Origin: Vicia villosa
Lineage: Eukaryota > Streptophyta > Magnoliopsida > Fabales > Fabaceae
Assembly: GCF_029867415.1 (NCBI RefSeq)
Contig: NC_081184.1
Span: forward strand, 71,546,116 to 71,610,115
Direction of reading: 5' to 3'
Length of the DNA stretch: 64,000 nt
Shown here: positions 47,028-57,328 of the stretch, piece by piece
Position numbering within the stretch: the first letter of the stretch is position 1
Layout of the letters: every line of letters starts with the position of its first letter
Translations under genes and position numbers: made by a program
The notes under the pieces: generated by a model
Seen by the model: only the letters and a program-made list of their open reading frames with translations
Database searches by the model: none
What the model was told of the DNA's origin: nothing

Positions 47028-48557
47028 CTAAACATCTTCATCAGATGAAGAACCAAATGCGTTGTGCAGCTTGAGCTTCATGATTTCTTTCCCATAATAA
47101 GCTTTCAACTCGGCCTTTTCGGTCCTTAGCTTGTCAACAACATTCTTCCAATCGTCAGGAGTTGGAGCGTTGCTTGTTGAGCCTTCAAGCTTTTTCTTGC
47201 TTTCTTTGATGTACCTCTTGATTGCAGCGTCTTTCTGACGGATCTTCTCATCTTTACTCATGATCCATCCATCTTGATAATAAAGAGTTTCTTCGTGATC
47301 TTTCACTCTTTTCTTCAACTTTCTGTTTTCCACATCGGTCTTACGAAACTTATCTTCCCAAGCATCCTTCTCTATCCTCATCTTGGCTAAAGTGTCTTGG
47401 TATTCCTCCATAGTGGGAATGTTGGGCAGTTGAGATACTGCAGGAAACATGGGTTCTTCATAAACATAAGGCATTTGAAACTCCTTTGCTCTTTTCCTTA
47501 CCCAGCAGGTGTGGGCGTCCACGGCAATGCAATTTCTTGCCTTACCTTTTTCTTTCCATCAGACGTCGTACCAAGCTCTCACCATTCTTGTTTTCAACCT
47601 TTGAGGATCATCCCCTTCTCGGTAAAAGTAGCATTCCACTGCGAGACCAATGGGTTTAGCTGAATTTGCATACCCGAGTTGTCGTCGGGCTAGGACCGGA
47701 TTGTATTTAATTCCTCCTTGTGTACCAATGAGGGGTACGTTGGCGAACTCTCCACAACTTTCAATGGTTTCTGTACCACAGCGAGCCAAGGTATACCAAC
47801 GAATATCATTATTAGTAAGAGACATAAGCCTTCGAGGCCAACGTAAGCCTTCTCGGTTTTCCGTGAAAATAGGAGACTCAGGTAAGTGTGAAACAATCCA
47901 TTTGAACAACAATGGTGCACAACATAAAATGACTCCACCGCCTTGGCGTTTCCTATGATGAACCGAGAAATACATGTCACCAAGCAGAGTCGGAACAGGA
48001 TTTCCAATCAGAAAGATCTTTATGGCATTGATATCAACAAAATCGGTAACGTTGGGAAACAGAACCAACCCATAGATGAGCAAGGCTAGTATAGCTTCAA
48101 AAGCTATCATGCTACCAGTTTCGATGAAATCAGAGGCTTTCTTCATTAGGAAGTGTGAAGTTAAACCCGGGAGGTTTCCTTTGGTAGTCCAATTACTCTC
48201 TACTTCAGATTTCTTCAAGTGGATACTTGCTGCAATGATGTGTGACTTAGAAATGGCTTCCAAACCATTGAAGGGTATTTTCTCAGACACAGGAATACCC
48301 AAAAGATTGGCATATTCTTCCAAGGTCGGTACCAACTGGTAGTCTGGAAAGGTAAAACACCGGTAGACGGGATCATAGAACTGAACCAGAGTCTTAAGAA
48401 GTCCTTCATCAACATGAGTGTTCAGGATAGGCAAAAGCTTTCCATAAATTTTCCTAAAATTAGAAGGATCTTGTACAGAAGATGCTAATTCTATCAGTTT
48501 TCCCACATCAAGCGCTTTGAAACCGTACTTTTTGGTATACCTTTTTACCCCTTCCAT
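47028..48557 (-). pseudogene. Element F ORF1 (Ogre-specific protein of unknown function)
   Basis: One frame of 510 codons from ATG at 48557 to the stop at 47028, broken by TGA at 47561-47559. The first 332 codons (MEGVKRYTKKYGFKALDVGK...) form a globular domain with YRCFTFPDYQLVPTLEEYANLLG and GRLRWPRRLMSL-type segments, like the plant-mobile-domain proteins found as ORF1 in Ogre elements. The C-terminal ~165 codons are highly charged and predicted coiled coil (KDAWEDKFRKTDVENRKLKK). ORF1 upstream of gag is diagnostic of Ogre; its role in the life cycle is unknown. Confidence 0.88.
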
Positions 48558-49314
48558 AACTTAATCCTATAATGTTTGCAAAGAAAATCCTCTAAATCTT
48601 TGGAGAAATCATGTTTTTATGGAAAAATATGGGTTTTTTAATGAATGTATGAATGCATGGATGCATGGATGCCACATATTCAAACATGGTAAAGCGAACA
48701 TGGTAATACATGGTAATACAAACATGGTACACAAACATGGTACACACAGGTTCAAAGGTCCAGCGTCACGAGCATGAGGTCAGAGAACCAAAAATGGGAT
48801 AGTTCTAGTTAATCACCTGCACAACATATTCTACTGACACGTCAGAGTCTACATTCTTCTTTCGGATATTACCGGCTTGCACGACTGAACTTGTGAGCCA
48901 GAAATATTCTCAAGAAAAACTCGTCTGAGTGTGGCTCTCCGCATGACAACTATCCAAGTCTTCACCTGAATATTTTTTCTGCGCCACAACCTAATAAGGC
49001 CAGGATGGGTTGGGGTTCTACGGCCAACTCAGCTTCTACAGTTCAATGCAGCAATAATGTTTTCGCTACGAAACATGCTAAACATATATTACCAACAAGG
49101 AACCTCCACTGAGCGGAAGGATTCTCACGTACGCCTGTACATGACTATACCCTCCACCTAATTCTTATGTGTACTTAATCCGGGTTAGGATTTGTCCATA
49201 ATGTATCACTTGTAACAGAACCACACAAGTAACAGAACCAAAGAACCACACAAGAATTAAAATGAAAAACAACAATTAGAAATAACCCTTTCTTTGGAAA
49301 CAATAAAAAGATGG
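48558..49314 (-). other. 5' leader of element F
   Basis: 757 bp from the primer site to ORF1, without a credible gene. It contains ATGAATG/CATGG repeats near 48640-48740 (forward ATGCATGGATGC and CATGGTAATACA). Packaging and dimerisation signals would be expected here but none can be recognised by eye. Confidence 0.5.
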
Positions 49315-49332
49315 TCCCCAGTGAAGTCGCCA
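49315..49332 (-). promoter_or_regulatory. Primer binding site of F (tRNA-Arg type)
   Basis: On the minus strand TGGCGACTTCACTGGGGA lies six bases after the 5' LTR (ending CCGCGACA). It matches the Ogre tRNA-Arg primer class and differs from C's site at two positions. Confidence 0.9.
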
Positions 49333-51482
49333 TTTTTCTGTCGCGGGGAAAAATCGTATCTTTTTCGAGATGAGACACCTGATGCCTTCTTTGGGCTCGA
49401 GTGCTCAAAAAATGATTTTTCTTTTGTTTCGACCAAACTTTTTATTGTTTCCAAAGTAGGAAAAAGGAAAAAAGCTGCAATAACCTTAAAAGTGGGGGAG
49501 AGATCTTTGGGTAAGAGGGTTGGTTATACGAAGGGAAGGTATTAGCACCCAACGTATCTATAGTACTCTATAGGTTTCTTTGTTATGTTTTTCATTCTAT
49601 GTTATGGAGAGGTTCTTGTGAGATAGGTGGGACCTAGGGTGTTTGTTTGATTATGCTCGCAAAGATCATCGCGATCCTCTGCATACATATCCCTTAGAGG
49701 GAATCAGAGAATCTGTAGCTCGGGTCTACGGGTGCTAAGGTTTGAATGGTTTGAGGGAGAAGTTTTTCTCGCCAAGGATACGACCTTGTGCCTACGTATT
49801 CTCAAAGGGATGTTGAGAAAGTCAGAGCAATCGTAGTTCCCACTAATGCCAGTGGAAGCAAAGGATAAGAGACAAATGTCATCTCAATGTTCGATGTATC
49901 TAATCTATATCATCACATACATCTGTTTGATTTTGTTTGAAAATCTTTTCATTATAAGCCCTGGGCCATGCCACTTATGGTGCTTAGAATGATAAAGATG
50001 TTTTTTAGCCAGCCTTGTGGCAAAAACTTTCAATGAAGTCGGCCTTGTGACAAAAAGTTTTGATTAATCAGCCAGCCTTGTGGCAAAAGTTTCAATGAAG
50101 TCAGCCTCGTGACAAAAACTTTGATTAATCAGCCAGTATGGTGGCAAAAAAAAGTTTAATTGATTAGCCAGCCTTGTGGCAAAAAGAGTTAAGTTGATTG
50201 ATTGATTGATTGATTGTTTGTGATGATATAGAAGAGATAATCCTATCATAGAGATGATAAATGTCTAATCTCCTAGGGTATTTGATTTGGATATTGGGGA
50301 TGCTTATAAGAAGCCCGTGGGTCCTTGTACGAAGCCCAAGAGGAGGCTATTCGAGGGTCCTTGCATTGTAAGCCCAAGAGGAGGCTATGGGAGGGACAAT
50401 CGAGGGTCCTTGCATTGTAAGCCCAAGAGGAGGCTATGGGAGGGAAAAGTCGTTTGTACGAAGCCCAAGAGGAGGCGTGGTATAGTTGGTTTGAGCTCTT
50501 AGAGCAATTTCACCGGGAAACCATACTCTATGTCCTAACCTATACTAGGGAGATTCTTTGCACGAAGCCCAATAGGAGGCTATGGGGAACCTAGTGTTGT
50601 ACTAAGTTGAACAAGTATATATAACATGAACAAACACATGAACAAGTATGAACAAACATGAACAAATATGAACAAGTATGAACAATTACATATATATGTC
50701 AAGGTGTGTGTATACAATGGAGTTTATGAAGGAAATATACCTGTAAGCATGATCCGTTTGTATGCACGGGGGCTCAGGACTTATACTCGGGGAGAGGCCC
50801 ACTTGAGTTTATTCAAAAGCTATGTAAACAAGTATTTACAAAGGGGCTTGGGACTTATACCTACATGGAGGCCCATGTATTATTTTATAAAACATGGTTG
50901 ATTGTTTTTGTCGTTTTGAAAACAGTTTGAAAAGTTTTGTTTTGAAAGAAGTTTTCTGTACAAAGAAAAAGGAAAGGGACTTATACTCTCTAATATTCTA
51001 GAGGCCCATGAATTTGAAAATCAATTGATCAATCCAAAAAGATTTGATCAATAGTTTCTTTTGAAAAGAAAACCAAAAAAGAAATGGTTTATCGTTTTGA
51101 AAAAACTGTGATCGTTTGTTTTAAAACAGTTTGAAATTTTGACAGAAATCAAATTAATTAAGATGAACACAAAGATTATACTTAATTAACACCTAAATGA
51201 TTAGGGTTTGATCACAAAATATTTACAAATGATTAAGTTTGAAAAATCAAATGAAAAACAATATTTAAAGTATTAAAAACACTTAAAAACATGTCATTTT
51301 AAACCTAATTAAAAATGTATTAAATAAATATTTTTTTGTGATTTTTTTGGATATTCATAAAATATATGTGGTAAATAAAGAGTTTGTAAAAAATGAAGTG
51401 AAAATGAATTAGTTTGATTGGTTAATTAATGGGTTGAAGTTGTGAAGAAAATAGAGAAAAAAAAGTGATAAAAAAGAGGTTT

Positions 51483-51558
51483 TGGTCCCTAAGGGTATTG
51501 AACCCACGAACTGGAGGTTGTTTCTCAAAACAAAAGCCAACTGAGCCACGCTTGTGGC
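51483..51558 (-). other. tRNA-like segment in F's 5' LTR
   Basis: Same A-box-like TGGCTCAGTTGG (51548-51537) and B-box-like GTGGGTTCAA (about 51507-51498) as at 34973-35048. One base of GGTCGTGGG is changed to GTTCGTGGG. It lies about 950 bases downstream of the TATA box, in the sense direction of F, so it would be in the element's RNA. Confidence 0.55.
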
Positions 51559-52501
51559 TTGTAACATACACGCGTCCATTTAGTTATATTAACAAACAAG
51601 AATTTGAAATTTCTGAACCAAAAAACGCGCCAAGAACACCATCCCCATTTGAGTTTGAAAATCTTCAAAACTGAACCAAATTGATCAAGTGAAGGGTGTA
51701 TCTTACTCGTTTTTTCATAAGGAACATGATGGTGACCTTTAATTTCATTTATTTTCACTCTAAGGCTATTAATTTTCTGATGAACACGAAGAACCCTAAT
51801 TCTATGATTCAATCTGAAATTGTGTATGATTGATGAATTATGAAATTGATTGAGGGCTATTGATCAGTGATAGTGCAGAAACAAGATGGCAACTCAATTT
51901 TTCATTTATGATGCATGTATGTATGAGTTTGAAGTTCATGAGGCTTACCTTCACAAACGGCCAAACTGGAGATTGAATTCTTCAATAGAGGTGTTACAGA
52001 TGTTGCTTCTTGATCTGGACAGCTTCAATGGACCTTATGGAAGGTGTCTGGATGCTTGGGATGGATTGAATTCATCTGGATCATTCCATGGAACGCGATC
52101 TGCAGTAGGACCAAGTGTGAATCGAGCTTGATGATTCTGAAGTTTTTGGTTGATGATGAGTGTTGGGATAGTTCATATGAAGTATATGGATGGTGTTTGA
52201 AGTATTAGTTTGGATAGATATGAGCTATAATGAGAATTGGCATGATAAGGCTCACTTTGTGCAAGTTTTGAGGTTGAAGAGTGATTCTGAGATTTGAGGT
52301 GTTTTGGGGTGTGTGGATGGATCAAACACATCTCATATGATGTTTATGAGTTGTGGGGAGCATCACCTTGCTCAGAACTTCAAAGGTTTGGAGGTTGGGA
52401 TTTCTACCTCACTTTGAAACTTGAAACTTGCAATTCAAGAAAGAAGAGAGAAAACCTATGATTGTGAGGTTTTGGTGTGATTTGAAGAGTGATTTGAACC
52501 T

Positions 52502-52510
52502 CTATTTATA
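52502..52510 (-). promoter_or_regulatory. TATA box of element F
   Basis: TATAAATAG on the minus strand, about 1.59 kb from the LTR start, conserved in the 3' LTR at 35992-36000. It is the clearest core promoter candidate for this element. Confidence 0.6.
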
Positions 52511-54748
52511 GGCCAAGGATTCTGAATGCAGAGCTTTGCAAGTTGATCAAAGAATGGTGATTTGGCATTTGGAGATAAAATGGAATCTTTACATTTAATG
52601 CAAATGGTTAAAAGTGACTAAACCATGGTTAAATTTCCAAGCTTCTTATCCTCTTCCATTCTGATCTTCAAATCAGAAAATATCTCCCAATTATTGCTTT
52701 GATGCATCATTACTTGCATTATAGGTCATGTAGTGTAAGAACTTTGTGAAAATGGCTTGAAATTTCATACATAATGACCTCTAATGACAAAATTCAAAAC
52801 CATGGCTACACTCCATATTTTTTCATGCTCTTGGACATTTTGGAAAGCTCATGTTATGTACTTCAAAACCCTAGTTGGAAGTTTCTTCAAGACCTTTAAG
52901 GAAATGTGTGAAAAAGATCCATGAACTTTGAGAAAAATGAGATTTCAAGTGAAATTTTCAAAAGATACCAACTTTGAAGCTCCATATCTCTTAAATGGTT
53001 GATCTTTTGGAAAATCATCATATTTGACAAAGTTGTTCATTGGATCAAAATCTACAACTTTCATGTTGGAGGTTTTTTTCAGTTTGTAGGTGAAATTTTG
53101 AGAAATTCCCTTCCAAAGTTTGAAAAAAACCATTGAAAAACACTTAGAATTTTTCTAAGTATGGAAAGTCAAACTTTTGACTTTTTGATTCTTGATTGAT
53201 TTTCTTGATTTTTCTTGATCAAATGACTTCATATATCATATATTGATGATTTGAAACTTCAAAAGTCATGGTTGACCAAAATTCCCCAAAAGTCAATAAT
53301 GATCTTGTACAGTTGACTTTTTCAAACGAATCGTGTTTCTGGATATTTCAAATGAACCAGGCTATCCTCACCAAATGAATGGTATGAATGGATCATATTG
53401 AGGTATTAAAGGATATTTAGTCATAGCTTGAGTTGTGGCACCATGTTCTGATTAAAAAATCAGTTGTTCAGATGAATTAGGTCAAAAACCCTAATTGTCG
53501 ACCTGTTGAAATTGATGACTGTGGATCTTGAATTGAGATGTAATTTCCATTGGAAATTGTCATAGGGATTATTTGAAGATGATTGAAACCTTTTAGTGAT
53601 CCCTTGGAGCTTTTTAAGGTTTCCCAAATGTGATCCCTGATTTTAGTCCCTAATATCTCAAAAACCCTAATCTGATGATTTGAAATTTCACTGTTGATCA
53701 ATCCTTGTGTAGGAGATGTCTTGAGTCAATAGATTAGGTCAAAATGATGTACTTGGGGTCTTGAGGTCATGTCCCAAGTCATTAGGTCAAATCCTGAGCA
53801 AAAGTCAGGAGTATACTGTCTTCAGTCAAAACCCTAATCTGGTTGATTCAAAGTCTCTGAGCTTGTTGAAATGAATCTTTGAGGACCAAATGTTGATTGT
53901 TGATGAAGATAATTCTTTTGAGATGAAGGGAGAACAAAACCCTAATTGATTGTTACTTGTACTGATGAGTGATTTCTTGATTTAATCCTGCTGAGTCACA
54001 AGTAGCAAACACAAACTATGCAATTTGTTAGAGATGCAAATGATGCATATGCACATGATATGAGGTGGTATCTTAGGTCAAAAATTGGGGTATGACATCT
54101 ACCTAGATATGGAATATCTCCATTCCACTCCCCCTCAATCACAGCAGTGATAACACATACACAATAAACAATTACAGATAGAAGACACACTTCAAAAACA
54201 CACTTAGATATGCTTAAAAGCTCCAATCAAGAGACACACACTCGTGCTTAAAAGCTTAGAGTGACACAACTAAAACATAAACTAACTCCAACGCAATGAT
54301 CAAAGATAATAGCGTGGATCACAAGAGACAGTTACAGAACAGTCGTTCTTCACAAAATACAATCTTCTGTCTGCGTTCCAAATTAAGATTGCAGGTCTTT
54401 TTATAAGCAGTCTTGGGCCTTGGGCTTTTTTAGAAACACATTAGGGTTAACAAAGTTAACCTAATTCACACGCCAACTGTCTGTTACACAATGTGTTGTC
54501 AATAGGATCTTCTGGATGAAATATGCAGCACTCAATAAAAAGTTTCCTAAACTGGTAAAAAGGATAAATCAGGAAACACAATTAATAAGTAATTACAGCT
54601 CATGCTGTCACACATGGATGTCATGACATCAATCATGACATTCCTTACAAAACCTGTATTAGCTCCACACATATATATGCAACTTGCATAAACACAATCA
54701 ACCAAGTATGTTTTACCAATAATGCAGCCAACATGCAAAACACCTTCA

Positions 54749-54762
54749 ATCTCCCCCTTTGG
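54749..54762 (-). promoter_or_regulatory. Polypurine tract of element E
   Basis: CCAAAGGGGGAGAT on the minus strand directly adjoins E's 3' LTR. Confidence 0.85.
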
Positions 54763-55198
54763 CAAATATTTGGCTAAAATGTCCTATCACACCATACCAG
54801 AGAAACACTTGCAGCGGATAATTAAAAAAACACAAGCTAATACAAATAAACAGCATACATCACCAGTATGCACATAGTGCTTAGACAAAAACAAATAGTG
54901 CACAAGAACAGCACAAGCACAAGCCACAAGAGTAGCACAAGCACAAACAGATCAACACAAAGATAAGCAAATATAATTGTTGATCACACACAACCATTAT
55001 TCTTGTTGTTCTGGGGTGTCACATATTACTTCTCCCCCTGTTTGGCCACAAATGTTGCCAAAGCCAAAAAAACTCCTCGCGCAACGAGTTTAAATAAGTC
55101 CAAAAATAAAACAGACCGAAAAAATAAAACAGACATAACTAAATGCAACAGAACAAATCAAACAAAACAAAAATAAACACACTAGACTCTAGTTGCAA
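54763..55198 (-). other. 3' untranslated region of E
   Basis: 436 bp between the extra ORF and the polypurine tract. It is rich in forward ACAAGCACAAG-type short repeats (54895-54965). A second purine stretch (minus-strand CAGGGGGAGAAG) lies near 55022-55040. No gene. Confidence 0.6.
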
Positions 55199-57115
55199 CT
55201 ACTGCTCAGAGTCAGAACCAGCTGAGGTGTCTGAAGAACCTTCTTTCTGAGAGTCATCAGCAGGACTAGCACTTTCTTCCTCTACTTCTTGATCATCTTT
55301 ATCTCCCATCTCTTCTATATCTGCAAACTCCTCATTCTCATCCATTTCCTGAGTACGTAGCATTTGTTCAAGAGACATTTTTCTAGCTTCCAGTTCTTTG
55401 CAAGTCTCTTTTAGTATTGCTATGACTTCTGCTTTATAGACTGATGCTCCAGATTTGGAAGTTTCAGCTGATGTCATGACAATGTCTAGAACATGCCTTC
55501 CCTTAAACAATTTGTAATGGAAAGCCAAGGGACTTTCTCTTTTGCACACTACATCATGTTCGTTGAGAATGTTTGGATATTGATCCAGAATTATACCACT
55601 CAGGAGGGATGGAAAGGCAATTGGACCCTTAATACTGAAGCTTCCAGCATGCTTCATGGTTTGGTCAAAAATATATGCTCCATAATCAAACTTTGCCTTT
55701 GTTCCTACAGCATACAGAAATCTAACAAGCACAGTTGAGATAGTGGACTTGTGATTTGTTGGAACCCAATTAGCTGCTCCTATTTTGTGAAGCATTGCAT
55801 ACTTGATGCTCAGCTTACTTGCAGTTAGCTTCTCTTTCATGGGCCAGCTTTTTACCTGCTTGGCTGTGATCACTTGACATACTTGGTTGTCTGTTACTTC
55901 CAGCTCAGTTTGAGCTTCATCTGGTCTTCCTAAGAATTTATTAATCACAGAAGGATAGAATGATACACGCTTACCTCTTACAAACACCTTTCTGTAGTCT
56001 GCACTTTTGCTATTGCCACAATCTTCAGATAGGTTTTCCACAAATTCTTTGACCAGCTTCTCATAACATTTGGGAAGATTGCACACAGTTTTTAGCAGTC
56101 CAGCTTCTTGAATCAGCTCTAGGACCTCCTTGTTTTCAAGAGCATTTGGAGCCAATTCCCTTTCAACATCTAATCTCTTTTGGAAAACATATTTCAATCT
56201 GCTGACACTCGAGGCATAATGGAAAGACACATTATCAATGGGAACTTCATGGATGTTAGTAGCAAGGTTACTGGTTGTAGGCTTCTTCCTTGATGAAATG
56301 TCAGGGACATTTACTTCAACATCAGATTCAGGTTCAACAATTTCCCGCTCTTTTTTTTTCTTTGGAATAACCCTGCTCCAAGATTTTGAAGGACCAACCC
56401 CTTTACTTTTGGTAACAGCTTTGCTCTTGACATGACCTGCAGATGTACTCTTCTTCCTGATAGCGTCTTTGGCAGGGTTGTTCACTTGAGTGCTCCCTTT
56501 TGGTGATCCTTGAACAACAACTTTGCCTTTTCTTCTTGTCATTAGCCTGTTGGCTACACTCGGATTCAAGGAAGTAAGTAATTCGTCTTCAAAGTACTCA
56601 TCTAAATCTACCACATTAGTGTCAGTTTCAGTGTTGGCCTTAGGGTGCTCATTATTTTCAATGTCATTGACATCCTTGGTGACATTGGTATTCTTAGTAA
56701 CCCCTTGCTCAACCTTGTTGATTTATAGGTCACTATCCACGGTGTGAACAGCCTCATCCTTATTGGTGTTATTCAGGGGATCAGCCATTATGGTTTGAAG
56801 TGGAATAGATATTCCAGGCACTTGATGATTCTCCTTCAGAATACGATTAACAATCAGGGTAATTTCACTATCGACATACTTGGATCCTTCTTTAGTAAGT
56901 TCCTCCATGGTAGCAGATGCTGAGGATTTGGTACCCTTGTTGTGAATACCCTCCTTGGGTCGTTTTGCATGAGTCGTTTTAGGCTTTGTGGCCTTTACTT
57001 CGTCACTGCTAATCGTCCTTAAAGGGACAGACTTAAGGACCCTATTAGGGTTAGAGGACTCTTCCGGTGTTGTTGAGTCTGAAACGGGAGATTCATTATT
57101 CGATTGCTGAGACAT
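55199..57115 (-). pseudogene. Extra ORF of element E (env-like position, plant-transposon-protein-like)
   Basis: One frame of 639 codons from ATG at 57115 (MSQQSNNESPVSD) to the stop at 55199, broken only by TAA at 56725-56723. The N-terminal third is Ser/Thr/Lys-rich and low complexity. The central part (from about VSRLKYVFQKRLDVERELAP) is globular, with VNFVENLSEDCG-like and FVRGKRVSFYPSVINKFLGR segments and MHKIGAANWVPTNHKSTIST, resembling the plant transposon protein family. The C-terminus is a short coiled coil plus a very acidic tail. It occupies the position of the SIRE env-like ORF, but no signal peptide or transmembrane segment is evident. Function is unknown. Confidence 0.75.
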
Positions 57116-57328
57116 TCTGAACCTTAGAGAACCAGAACTTGTTTCACACTTGTGAGAGCAATAGAAGTAAATCAATCTCAGAGAGTAGCTAGTAGAACTA
57201 CTAGGAAGGTTTTTCGTTTTTAGAATATTAGGGGATCGAGGGGGCTTTATATGCACACTGAGTGAGGGAAATTTCAAAATATGGATTTTGACAAAGCCCA
57301 AATAGTATTCCCTCATGTTGGTTAATTG

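Larger units (their letters stand above)
32829..54097 (-). mobile_element. Element F: nearly complete Ogre (Ty3/gypsy, TAT lineage) retrotransposon
   Basis: 21.3 kb flanked by TCTAC at 32824-32828 and 54098-54102, inside E's 3' LTR. On the minus strand it starts TGTCATACCCCA (54097) and ends CCCCGCGACA (32829). The order is: 5' LTR, tRNA-Arg primer site, ORF1 (48557-47028), gag and protease (46722-42698), intron (42697-42351), RT, RNase H, archaeal-type RNase H and integrase (42350-38885), a repeat-bearing 3' UTR, and a truncated 3' LTR. ORF1 upstream of gag, the intron and the double RNase H are the defining Ogre/TAT features. Four in-frame stops and an altered integrase active site mean it is now inactive. 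Confidence 0.95.
49339..54097 (-). repeat. 5' LTR of element F (4.76 kb)
   Basis: Complete LTR: TGTCATACCCCA at 54097 to CCCCGCGACA at 49339 on the minus strand. It contains the two tandem arrays (50006-50200, 50311-50480), a tRNA-like segment (51483-51558) and TATAAATAG (52510-52502). Of its U3 end, about 53835-54097 has no partner in the 3' LTR. Confidence 0.94.
32567..54748 (-). repeat. 3' LTR of element E, split by F (32567-32828 and 54103-54748)
   Basis: The two outer pieces together equal one E LTR; the sequence crosses from GGTTCTAC at 32828 to CTAGATATGGAATATC at 54103, as in the intact copy near 60085. About 13 differences in the first 262 bases from the other LTR, mostly C/T or G/A changes. 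A TATA copy lies at 54397-54405. Confidence 0.9.
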
